From Klebsiella sp. RIT-PI-d (lineage in GTDB: Bacteria > Pseudomonadota > Gammaproteobacteria > Enterobacterales > Enterobacteriaceae), in the NCBI RefSeq assembly GCF_001187865.1, contig NZ_LGIT01000009.1, positions 1,178,001 through 1,242,000 on the forward strand: a stretch of 64,000 bases of DNA, read 5' to 3'. Both the position numbers and the translations under genes were made by a program. Shown in pieces: positions 46,363-54,353 of the stretch (its first letter is position 1; every line of letters starts with the position of its first letter). Below the pieces are notes generated by a model that made no database searches, had not been told where the DNA came from, and saw only the letters and a program-made list of their open reading frames with translations.

Positions 46363-47769
46363 TTAAAAGTTAAAATATTTCTCGGCATTATCGTGGCAGA
46401 TATTTTTTATCATCCGGGTCAGGACTTCTTTATTATCAGGAACTTCGCCACGTGCTACCCATCCTCCAATGAGATTGCACAGGATACGACGGAAATAATC
46501 ATGCCGGGTGTAGGATACCAGGCTGCGTGAATCGGTAAGCATACCCACGAAATTCATCAGCAGGCCCTGATCGGCCAGCGTGTTTAGCTGGCTTTCCATA
46601 CCGCGCCGGGTATCGTTAAACCACCAGCCAGAGCCAAATTGAACTGGAGATTTGACCCCGTCGTCGCCTGACTGAAAATTAGCCACGGCGGTGGCAACAA
46701 TATCGTTATAAACAGGGTTTAGATTATAAAGAATGGTTTTAGGTAATGCATTTTGCTGCGCCATCGCGTCCAGTAAACGATTAAGCCCCGAGGCCAGATT
46801 GACCTGATCGTTAATCGAGTCGAAACCGGTATTAATGCCTGTGGCATCAAACATTTTGCTATTGTTATTACGGATAGCGCCAAAATGAATCTGCATAGCC
46901 CAGCGCCGCTTTTTATAATGCTTCGCCAGCAGAATAAACATTGCGCTACTGATAATGGCGTTTTCCGTCATCGTTAACGTTTCGCCAGCCAGTTTTCTTA
47001 AAAACAGCGCGGATACCTGTGATGTCTCTGCCGCAACATAATCAATATTAAGCAGTCCATGATCGGAAATCCGGCATCCAACCTGATGAAAGAAATCAAT
47101 CCGTTGCCCAATAGCCGCATCAAATTCAGCTAACGAAGTAACAGGCTTCCCGGTGAGTGCTGAAAGTTTCTCAATAAACAGCAGATACGTTTGCGGGTTT
47201 TCATCAAACATCTCATCCGGACGAAATGTTGGCAGGACCTTGAAGGTCAGCGACTTATCTTCGGCCAGAAGGCGATGATATTGTAATGGATCCAGCGGCG
47301 AATCCGTGGTGCAGATGACTTCCACTCCTGAACGCGAGATTAACGCACGTGGCGTAAAGTCAGTTTCTTTCAGGCGGCGATTACAATGATCCATGATCTC
47401 GCGCCAGTTATTGCTGTCCAGCATCCGATCGCAGCCGAAATAAAAATTAAGTTCCAGATGGGTCCAGTGGTAAAGCGGGTTACCAAAGCAAGACTCTACC
47501 GTTTGCGCCCAGGCCTGAAATTTTTCTTCTGCTGTTGCCTCTCCGGTGATGAACGCCTCGCTGACGCCGTTTGCCCGCATTGCGCGCCATTTATAATGGT
47601 CACCCGCAAGCCAGAGTTCGGTCATATTGTCAAAAGCAATATTTTCGTAAATCTGTTTCGCATCAAGGTGACAATGGTAATCAATAATCGGCAGGTGTCT
47701 TGCTACCTGCTGATAAAGCTCAACGCCAGGCTCATTATTAATCATAAAGCGGTCGTTAATAAAATTCAT
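46363..47769 (-). CDS. uxaC: glucuronate isomerase UxaC (uronate isomerase)
   Basis: The ATG at 47769 is chosen because GGAGG lies five bases before it; an upstream ATG overlaps that RBS. The protein has 468 residues, close to E. coli UxaC (470). It converts glucuronate to fructuronate or galacturonate to tagaturonate. The metal motif is 'IDYHCHLDAKQIYEN', and 'IGWGWWFNDT'-type signatures appear as 'FGSGWWFNDTRRGMESQL'. The gene is normally next to uxaA; here it lies inside the rspAB set, so it may be a second copy. Confidence 0.92.
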   Translation of the reverse strand: MNFINDRFMINNEPGVELYQQVARHLPIIDYHCHLDAKQIYENIAFDNMTELWLAGDHYKWRAMRANGVSEAFITGEATAEEKFQAWAQTVESCFGNPLYHWTHLELNFYFGCDRMLDSNNWREIMDHCNRRLKETDFTPRALISRSGVEVICTTDSPLDPLQYHRLLAEDKSLTFKVLPTFRPDEMFDENPQTYLLFIEKLSALTGKPVTSLAEFDAAIGQRIDFFHQVGCRISDHGLLNIDYVAAETSQVSALFLRKLAGETLTMTENAIISSAMFILLAKHYKKRRWAMQIHFGAIRNNNSKMFDATGINTGFDSINDQVNLASGLNRLLDAMAQQNALPKTILYNLNPVYNDIVATAVANFQSGDDGVKSPVQFGSGWWFNDTRRGMESQLNTLADQGLLMNFVGMLTDSRSLVSYTRHDYFRRILCNLIGGWVARGEVPDNKEVLTRMIKNICHDNAEKYFNF

Positions 47770-47823
47770 ATTTTCCTCCATAATTATCTAAATAAAGGCA
47801 TGACTTCAGCCATGCCTATTTAT

Positions 47824-49200
47824 TCAGATATAATGACGAGTATCGGTAACGCTTACGCTTTCATGCCGATCGGCGGCGTTATCTGCAATACTTAAATCGC
47901 GGTCTTTTACTTCAGGCATCATCCAGGCTGAGAAAAGGCCGATAAGGGAATAAACAATAAGCATGACTAAAACGGGCATCCATGAACCAGTCATATTACA
48001 GAAAATACCTGCCAGTACTGGCCCGAAGCCAACAGCCACAAGTCCGCCTGCTTCTTTTGATATAGCCATGCGGGTAAAACGATTTCGTGAACCGAACATC
48101 TCTGCCATGGTAATATTTTCCAGCGCAAACAGTCCCAGCACAGCAAAATTATGAATAACAATAAGCGCCAGCATAATAACGCCCGGACTGTAGGTTTTAT
48201 CCACGACAATAGACAGCATCGGGTATGCCAGAATGATGGCTGAAATATTTAATAAAATATAAGGTAAGCGCCGGCCAAATTTGTCTGATAGCCATCCTAA
48301 CAAAGGAATGGTAATAAAGCCGATGGCTGAGCTTATCATTAATGCGTCGGTCGGAATGCCCTTGTCAAACAGCAGCGTCTGAACCAGATAGCCCGCCAGA
48401 AAAGTTTGGATAAGACCAGAATTTCCTGCCTGCCCAAAGCGAAGCCCCGTCGCCAGCCAGAACGATTTGCTTCTGAACATCGCGCCCAGTGTACTTTCCC
48501 CGGGTTGCGCTTTCGCCACAGAAAGTTCGGCATCGTTAACTTTTTCGAACACCGGGCTTTCTTTCAGGTTCAGTCGCAGCCAGATGGCAAATATCATGAC
48601 CACAACACTTGCCAGGAACGGCACTCGCCAGCCCCACGCCACCAGCGCTTCCCTGTCGAGAAAGAAGAACATTGCGGCCCAGATTGCCGTCGCGCTGAGG
48701 GTGCCACAGTTGGTCCCCATGGCGACTAAGGACGAAATAATCCCACGTTTACCTTTCGGTGCATATTCTGCAAGCATGGTTCCGGCACCGGATATTTCAG
48801 CGCCCGCCCCCAACCCCTGAATAATACGCAAGATCACCAGCAAAATGGGCGCAAAAATACCAATTTGGGCATAAGTCGGAAGGACACCGATAAGTGTCGT
48901 GCAAATACCCATCATTGTGATTGTAATAAACAATACCTTTTTACGGCCAATGGTGTCGCCCATTTTTCCAAATATAAAGGCACCGACAATTCTTGCTATA
49001 TAACCTGCACCGTACGTGCCCATTGCAAGAATAAGCGCCATGGCTGCTGATTGTTCCGGGAAAAATATTTCATGGAAGACCAGTGCAGCACCTAAAGAAT
49101 AAAGTTGAAAGTCCATAAACTCCAGAGCCGTTCCTAACCAACCGGATAACGCGGCCCGCACTAAATCCTTAGTGTTTCTTTCATGTTTTATTTGCGTCAT
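47824..49200 (-). CDS. ydfJ: MFS transporter YdfJ (metabolite:H+ symporter type)
   Basis: The 458-residue protein is of the metabolite:H+ symporter group: 'SGWLGTALEFMDFQLYSLGA', 'GKMGDTIGRKKVLFITITMM' and 'RIIQGLGAGAEISGAGTMLA'. In E. coli K-12 ydfJ is interrupted at its start by the Qin prophage, which also separates it from rspB. Here the gene is intact and 55 bases from rspB. Likely substrate is a hexuronate or sugar acid, from context. Confidence 0.88.
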   Translation of the reverse strand: MTQIKHERNTKDLVRAALSGWLGTALEFMDFQLYSLGAALVFHEIFFPEQSAAMALILAMGTYGAGYIARIVGAFIFGKMGDTIGRKKVLFITITMMGICTTLIGVLPTYAQIGIFAPILLVILRIIQGLGAGAEISGAGTMLAEYAPKGKRGIISSLVAMGTNCGTLSATAIWAAMFFFLDREALVAWGWRVPFLASVVVMIFAIWLRLNLKESPVFEKVNDAELSVAKAQPGESTLGAMFRSKSFWLATGLRFGQAGNSGLIQTFLAGYLVQTLLFDKGIPTDALMISSAIGFITIPLLGWLSDKFGRRLPYILLNISAIILAYPMLSIVVDKTYSPGVIMLALIVIHNFAVLGLFALENITMAEMFGSRNRFTRMAISKEAGGLVAVGFGPVLAGIFCNMTGSWMPVLVMLIVYSLIGLFSAWMMPEVKDRDLSIADNAADRHESVSVTDTRHYI

Positions 49201-49255
49201 ATTGGCAATCTCAAAAAGGTAAGATGCGTACTACAATCTCGCATTGGTATAATTA

Positions 49256-50272
49256 TTAGTGAAACGTGAGTAAAACCTTACAGCACTGGCGCTGATCTTT
49301 TTCAAAAACGGTAATAGCACGCTCAATTTGCTGATAATCAAATGAATGTGTTATCAGTTTTTCCGGATCAATAAGTCCCTTTGTTAACCAGTCGATTACA
49401 ATCGGGAATTTATGCGCGTTTAACCGGGATGAGAAAATAGAAAGTTCTTTGCCGGTGATCCCCTGCTGGGTGATTTCACCGGGTTCGCTGGAAAAGCCCA
49501 TGATCACAATCCGCGCTGCTGGTGACGCGAGGTTAATGGCTTCCTGCAAAATAGCAGGATGGCACGCCGCATCGACGATAAGCGTAGGTTTAATTCCTTT
49601 TTCGGCGAGTAAATCGGCCACGGATTGCTCACTGTTGTTAATCACCCAGTCAGCGCCGCTGCTTTTGGCCATCTCCAGGCGCTCATCAAGACGATCGGCA
49701 ACAATCAGTTGCCTGACGTTATAGACTCCTTTCAGTACCTGAACGGTGGTCAGTCCCATTGGCCCGGCACCGTAGACCAGGGCCACATCATTTTCACCGG
49801 GATTAACCTGACCGGTGACATTTGCAGCAATGGTAAATGGTTCGACCATAACCGCGTGACGATCGGAAATTGTCGCCGGGATAGCGAATGCGTTTTTCGC
49901 CGGGACTACCGCATATTCGCTAAATCCACCGTCGCGATGTACGCCTAATACCACAAGTGACGAGCACACATTCGGCTTTCCGACTGAACAAGGATAACAG
50001 TGACCACAGCTAATCACCGGATCGACGGATACGCGCTCGCCAATACGTGCGGCATCAACGTTGTCACCAACGGCATCAATGATGCCGAAAAATTCGTGGC
50101 CGATGACGCGCGGATAGTGGGCAAACGGGTTGTGCCCGCGGTAGATATGGCTATCAGAACCACATATTCCGGCCAGTTTAATTTTAACTCTTACTTCATT
50201 CGCTGCCGGAACGGGCAGCGGACGATCTTCAATCACCAGTTCGTTGGGCTGTTTAATAACGACGCTTTTCAT
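49256..50272 (-). CDS. rspB: zinc-dependent alcohol dehydrogenase RspB
   Basis: The ATG at 50272 follows GAGGAA and gives 338 residues, one fewer than E. coli RspB. Catalytic zinc ligands are in 'GICGSDSHIYRG' and 'GHEFFG'; the structural zinc Cys cluster is 'CGHCYPCSVGKPNVC'. The NAD fold has 'VYGAGPMGLTTVQVL'. The family includes L-gulonate and L-idonate 5-dehydrogenases; oxidation of L-gulonate to fructuronate would fit the neighbours. It starts 11 bases after rspA. Confidence 0.92.
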   Translation of the reverse strand: MKSVVIKQPNELVIEDRPLPVPAANEVRVKIKLAGICGSDSHIYRGHNPFAHYPRVIGHEFFGIIDAVGDNVDAARIGERVSVDPVISCGHCYPCSVGKPNVCSSLVVLGVHRDGGFSEYAVVPAKNAFAIPATISDRHAVMVEPFTIAANVTGQVNPGENDVALVYGAGPMGLTTVQVLKGVYNVRQLIVADRLDERLEMAKSSGADWVINNSEQSVADLLAEKGIKPTLIVDAACHPAILQEAINLASPAARIVIMGFSSEPGEITQQGITGKELSIFSSRLNAHKFPIVIDWLTKGLIDPEKLITHSFDYQQIERAITVFEKDQRQCCKVLLTFH

Positions 50273-50283
50273 TTTCGATTTCC

Positions 50284-51498
50284 TCACCAGTTCCACAAGG
50301 TGCCATCTTCCAGACGGGCGACCGGCAGACAGGCCGGTTCATAGGGGTATTTTGCCGCCCGTTTTTCGTCGAATTCGATGCCTAATCCCGGCTTATCACC
50401 TGGATGCATATAGCCGTTATCAAAGGTCCAGTTGTGCGGGAAGACTTCCAGCATCTGCTCGGAATAGCCCATGTATTCCTGAACGCCAAAGTTCGGTACC
50501 CACAAATCAAAATGCAGTGCAGCCGCCATACAAACCGGTGACAGATCGGAAGGACCATGTGATCCAGTACGGACCTGGTATAAAGAGGCAAAATCAGCAA
50601 TGCGCCGCATTCCGGTAATACCGCCGGCGTGAGTGATAGTAGTGCGGATGTAGTCAATCAGCTGCTCTTCAATGAGCTGTTTGCAATCCCAGATGCTATT
50701 AAATACTTCGCCGACGGCGACTGGCGTAACGGTATGCTGGCGGATCAGGCGGAAGCATTCCTGATTTTCAGCCGGGGTCGGATCTTCCATCCAGAACAGG
50801 CGATAGTCTTCAATACTTTTGCCAAAACGCGCGGCTTCAATGGGCGTCAGGCGATGGTGCATGTCATGCAGCAGGTGTTCATTAAAGCCAAATTTTTCGC
50901 GTACCGCAGCAAATAGCTTCGGCGTAAAGTCGAGGTATTTCTCCGTCGACCACAGTTGCTCTTCAGGCCACTGGCCTTTGGTGGCGGGCTCATAGGCCAG
51001 ACCCTTACCTTTTGACATGCCGTAGGTTGTTTTCATTCCCGGCACACCGCATTGCACCCGGATCGCTTTAAAACCCATTTCCTGATGACGGGCGTAATCT
51101 TCCAGCACGTCATCAAGTGAGTGCCCTGTGGTGTGGCAGTAAACCATTACGCCTTCACGTGAGGCTCCCCCGAGCAACTGATATAACGGCATATTGGCCG
51201 CTTTAGCTTTGATATCCCACAGCGCCATATCGACAGCGGAAATTGCTGACATGGTGACCGGGCCGCGACGCCAGTACGCGCCTTTATAGAAGAACTGCCA
51301 GATGTCTTCGATGCGATGCGCATCGCGGCCAATCAGCTGCGGACACAGATGGTCTTTCAGATAGGAAGCTACCGACAGTTCGCGTCCATTCAGCGTGGCA
51401 TCACCCAGTCCGGTGATCCCTTCATCGGTCGTAATTTTTAAAGTAACAAAGTTACGACCCGGGCAGGTGACAAACACCTCTGCGCTAACAATTTTCAT
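50284..51498 (-). CDS. rspA: D-mannonate dehydratase-family protein RspA
   Basis: The 404-residue enolase-superfamily protein matches RspA: '[20 protein letters not shown]', '[20 protein letters not shown]', '[15 protein letters not shown]' and '[20 protein letters not shown]'. Members dehydrate D-mannonate to 2-keto-3-deoxygluconate, some with low efficiency. It heads the minus-strand hexuronate set and has a palindromic operator candidate about 70 bases upstream. Confidence 0.93.
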   Translation of the reverse strand: MKIVSAEVFVTCPGRNFVTLKITTDEGITGLGDATLNGRELSVASYLKDHLCPQLIGRDAHRIEDIWQFFYKGAYWRRGPVTMSAISAVDMALWDIKAKAANMPLYQLLGGASREGVMVYCHTTGHSLDDVLEDYARHQEMGFKAIRVQCGVPGMKTTYGMSKGKGLAYEPATKGQWPEEQLWSTEKYLDFTPKLFAAVREKFGFNEHLLHDMHHRLTPIEAARFGKSIEDYRLFWMEDPTPAENQECFRLIRQHTVTPVAVGEVFNSIWDCKQLIEEQLIDYIRTTITHAGGITGMRRIADFASLYQVRTGSHGPSDLSPVCMAAALHFDLWVPNFGVQEYMGYSEQMLEVFPHNWTFDNGYMHPGDKPGLGIEFDEKRAAKYPYEPACLPVARLEDGTLWNW

Positions 51499-51564
51499 TT
51501 TTATCCCTTACATCTCGGTATGTGATGACGGGAATTTACTTACTGAGCTACTACCATACAAGTA

Positions 51565-51575
51565 TTGTTATACAA
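51565..51575 (-). promoter_or_regulatory. candidate regulator site upstream of rspA
   Basis: TTGT-TAT-ACAA is a perfect inverted repeat in the 107-base gap before rspA. The same word TTGTTATAC occurs, in the opposite orientation, ahead of ydfI near 44730. A GntR/FCD protein such as RspR could bind it; this is inference. Confidence 0.4.
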
Positions 51576-51605
51576 AAAATCGCGCCCGGTCACAAAAAAA
51601 GGCGC

Positions 51606-51932
51606 TCAGGCGCGCCCCCATCCCGCCACGATAATAAGCATTCCACAGAGCGCGATCAGCGCCCCGGACCAGTCGTAAACGCTTAGTTTCTCGCCCTCAA
51701 CGACGCGCAGCCAGAGAAGTGCTGTACAGACGTAAACCCCGCCATAAGCGGCATACACACGACCACTAGCCGCCGGATGAAGGGTTAACAGCCAGACAAA
51801 CAGTGCCAGTGACAGCATCGTGGGGATCAACAGTAACGGCGTTCCGCCTCGCTTGAGCCATAGCCATGGAAGATAGCAACCTATAATTTCGCAAAGTGCA
51901 GTGATGAAAAAGAGAACTGTCGTTTTAAACAT
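51606..51932 (-). CDS. ynfA: small membrane protein YnfA
   Basis: The 108-residue protein has four membrane segments and the UPF0060 signature '[20 protein letters not shown]' with '[16 protein letters not shown]'. It resembles the small multidrug resistance fold. Its place before ynfB on the opposite strand matches E. coli. Confidence 0.94.
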   Translation of the reverse strand: MFKTTVLFFITALCEIIGCYLPWLWLKRGGTPLLLIPTMLSLALFVWLLTLHPAASGRVYAAYGGVYVCTALLWLRVVEGEKLSVYDWSGALIALCGMLIIVAGWGRA

Positions 51933-52077
51933 GAGTAAGTTTCAGTGAGGATCGGTTGAACCATCATACGGCATAATCATTTCAACCTTCTCACACTGTT
52001 ACCGCGGGTATGCGCCCCGGGAGAGATAGAGTAGAATTAGCGTTATAGTGTCCAGAGCACCGATAGAGGAATCCGTA

Positions 52078-52425
52078 ATGAAGATAACACTGAGCAAACG
52101 TTTTGGATTAACGGCAATGCTGACGCTGGCTGCCGTTATGTATACAGCCTCCGGCGCGGCTCATGCCGAAACCAGTAAACTGATTATCGAATCAGGCGAC
52201 AGCGCGCAAAGCCGCCAGAATGCCGCGATGGATAAAGAGCAGTGGAATGATACCCGCAGCCTGCGCCAGAAGGTGAATAAGCGTGCTGAAAAGGAGTGGG
52301 ACAAAGCTGACGTGGCGTTTGATGCTCAGGATAAATGCCAGCAGAGCGCTAATGTCAACGCCTACTGGGAGCCAAATACGTTACGCTGTCTGGATCGTCG
52401 TACCGGCCGCGTGGTTGCACCGTAA
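52078..52425 (+). CDS. ynfB: YnfB, UPF0482 periplasmic protein
   Basis: The ATG at 52078 after GAGGA gives 115 residues with a Sec signal peptide ending near 'GAAHA-ETSK'. The mature part has '[20 protein letters not shown]' and a Cys pair ('DKCQQS', 'LRCLDRR'), as in E. coli YnfB. Function unknown. Confidence 0.92.
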   Translation: MKITLSKRFGLTAMLTLAAVMYTASGAAHAETSKLIIESGDSAQSRQNAAMDKEQWNDTRSLRQKVNKRAEKEWDKADVAFDAQDKCQQSANVNAYWEPNTLRCLDRRTGRVVAP

Positions 52426-52466
52426 TAAATGGTTTCTGAACAATAAATAAAAGGAAAGGAATTCTG

Positions 52467-53021
52467 ATGGCGACAGGTATTAAACTACGCCCTCTTGAGC
52501 GTGAAGATTTGCGCTTCGTACACCAGCTCGACAATAACGCCAGCGTTATGCGCTACTGGTTTGAAGAGCCTTATGAAGCGTTTGTTGAGTTATCCGATCT
52601 CTACGATAAACATATACACGATCAGAGCGAGCGCCGTTTTGTTGTAGACAGCAATGGCGATAACGTTGGTCTGGTCGAGCTGGTCGAGATAAACCACGTT
52701 CACCGCCGGGCGGAGTTCCAGATTATTATTTCTCCTGAGCATCAGGGAAAAGGACTGGCTTCACGCGCGGCAAAGCTGGCGATGGATTATGGTTTTACGG
52801 TATTAAACTTGTATAAGCTTTACCTTATTGTCGATAAAGAAAACGAAAAAGCGATCCATATCTATCGCAAGCTCGGATTCAGAATCGAAGGTGAACTGAT
52901 TCATGAGTTTTTTATCAATGGTGAATATCGCAATACAATTCGTATGTGTATTTTCCAGCAAGAGTATCTGAGTAACCATAAGCCATCCGGGCAGACGCTA
53001 CTCAAACCCACCGCGCAGTGA
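52467..53021 (+). CDS. speG: spermidine N-acetyltransferase SpeG
   Basis: The 184-residue GNAT protein matches E. coli SpeG (186). It acetylates spermidine and spermine with acetyl-CoA in the cytosol, lowering polyamine toxicity. The acetyl-CoA loop is '[10 protein letters not shown]'; '[20 protein letters not shown]' and '[20 protein letters not shown]' are typical. AAGGAAAGG precedes the ATG. Confidence 0.96.
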   Translation: MATGIKLRPLEREDLRFVHQLDNNASVMRYWFEEPYEAFVELSDLYDKHIHDQSERRFVVDSNGDNVGLVELVEINHVHRRAEFQIIISPEHQGKGLASRAAKLAMDYGFTVLNLYKLYLIVDKENEKAIHIYRKLGFRIEGELIHEFFINGEYRNTIRMCIFQQEYLSNHKPSGQTLLKPTAQ

Positions 53022-53037
53022 TGCGCGGCAGGTGGGC

Positions 53038-53748
53038 TTAGTAGTATCTGGTTTTGTATTCGATGGTGTATTGGGTTTCTACTGCGGGCGTCGCGCTTTG
53101 ATCAATAAGCTGCAATGTGCAGTTTACCGGGTTGTCATGGCTGTCATACTTGCAGGATTGAGTGGCCCGCGTCACCGGACGATCGTTTAGCAAGCTGACC
53201 GCGGTGTAATTCATTTTTTTACGCGGATCGGCTGAGGGTTTGATTTCATCCTTCAGCCGTTTATCTTTGGCTTCAGACGTTTTCCCCAGCGGATAACCGT
53301 CGCTGTCATACTGATACTGAATCTGAACATCATGACCTCTGGCCGTGGTGATAAATCCGCGTTCGTCTGTTTCCCATGACAGACCAGCGGCAGGAAGTTC
53401 TGCCAGCTGGCATTTTCCCTGCGTTCGCACTTTTTTCTCATGCGTCTGAGCATCCAGGTAGTAATTGGCGTCCAGGATCAGCGCTACGCCTGAATCATGC
53501 TCTACATCATGTAACTCCAGCACGTCGAAACAGCCCTCTTTTGACATTGAGGCTGAGACGCGTTTGGCGATTTCACCCTTATCATTTAACAGCGTCTGGC
53601 TAAATTCTTTTACCGGCCCACGCAGCGGATCAAAATCAAATTCGCTGGAAAAGCCCGCCATCTCCGGGGTAAATGCCGCCGGCGGCGCGGGGTCATCACA
53701 GCCAGCCAGTAGTATGCTTAAGGGGATCGAGAGCAGTAATATCTTCAC
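53038..53748 (-). CDS. ynfC: YnfC family lipoprotein
   Basis: A GTG at 53748 gives 236 residues, as in E. coli YnfC; a longer frame upstream is open but unlikely. The lipobox is LLAGC with the lipid Cys near residue 17. 'FTPEMAGFSSEFDFDPLRGP' and 'YTAVSLLNDRPV' match YnfC. Function unknown. It is convergent with speG. Confidence 0.9.
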   Translation of the reverse strand: MKILLLSIPLSILLAGCDDPAPPAAFTPEMAGFSSEFDFDPLRGPVKEFSQTLLNDKGEIAKRVSASMSKEGCFDVLELHDVEHDSGVALILDANYYLDAQTHEKKVRTQGKCQLAELPAAGLSWETDERGFITTARGHDVQIQYQYDSDGYPLGKTSEAKDKRLKDEIKPSADPRKKMNYTAVSLLNDRPVTRATQSCKYDSHDNPVNCTLQLIDQSATPAVETQYTIEYKTRYY

Positions 53749-53852
53749 ATTGTCTACCTGAGTCAGGACCTTTCTCAATTATAATAGCAAATACAGACGT
53801 TTACACTGTCTGTGCTATGCTTTGTCTGAAATCCCACAATCAGGAGATGATC

Positions 53853-54155
53853 ATGAACACTTCTCGTTGGTTAATCGCGCTGCTTATTGCAGCTTCAGCG
53901 CCCGCACTGGCGGCCCCGGATTCTTGTGAACGCGTAAAAGATGATATCCAACAAAAAGTCATCGGCAATGGCGTGCCTGAATCCGGTTTTACCCTGTCAA
54001 TTGTCCCTAACGACCAGATGGATCAGCCTGATGCTCAGGTGGTTGGTCACTGCGCGAATGACACTTATAAGATTCTTTATACCCGGACCAGCAGCGGCAA
54101 TTATCCGGTAAGCGGCGGCACAACCCAGGAGGGGCAGCCTGCCGAGCCGCAGTAA
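53853..54155 (+). CDS. ynfD: YnfD, DUF1161 periplasmic protein
   Basis: The ATG at 53853 follows CAGGAG and gives 100 residues. A signal peptide ends near 'APALA-APDSC'. The DUF1161 core is 'CERVKDDIQQKVIGNGVPES' with 'VVGHCANDTYKILYTR'; the two Cys probably form a disulfide. Function unknown. Confidence 0.92.
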   Translation: MNTSRWLIALLIAASAPALAAPDSCERVKDDIQQKVIGNGVPESGFTLSIVPNDQMDQPDAQVVGHCANDTYKILYTRTSSGNYPVSGGTTQEGQPAEPQ

Positions 54156-54179
54156 ATAAAGACGTTCAATCTCTTCTTC

Positions 54180-54217
54180 TGGCGTTTAATACTGTGAGCA
54201 TGGTCGATTAAACGCCA
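54180..54217. repeat. 10-bp inverted repeat between ynfD and ynfE
   Basis: TGGCGTTTAA and TTAAACGCCA form a perfect 10-bp inverted repeat with an 18-base centre. It lies 25 bases after ynfD and could end ynfD transcription or be a regulator site for ynfE. Confidence 0.55.
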
Positions 54218-54353
54218 CCTTTCCCGCTTAATTCCCCCATTTTTGACCCGTGATAATACCCTTTACTCCTCAGAAGGTAGCATAACCCATCATCAGGCCC
54301 GTATTAACTGCGGCCGACAATGTTTTCATAATGATTACTATGATGGAGCATGT

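Noticed and set aside
54246-54259. FNR-like site TTGACCCGTGATAA upstream of ynfE
   Set aside because: Only the first half fits TTGAT-N4-ATCAA; the second half is poor, so I do not call it.
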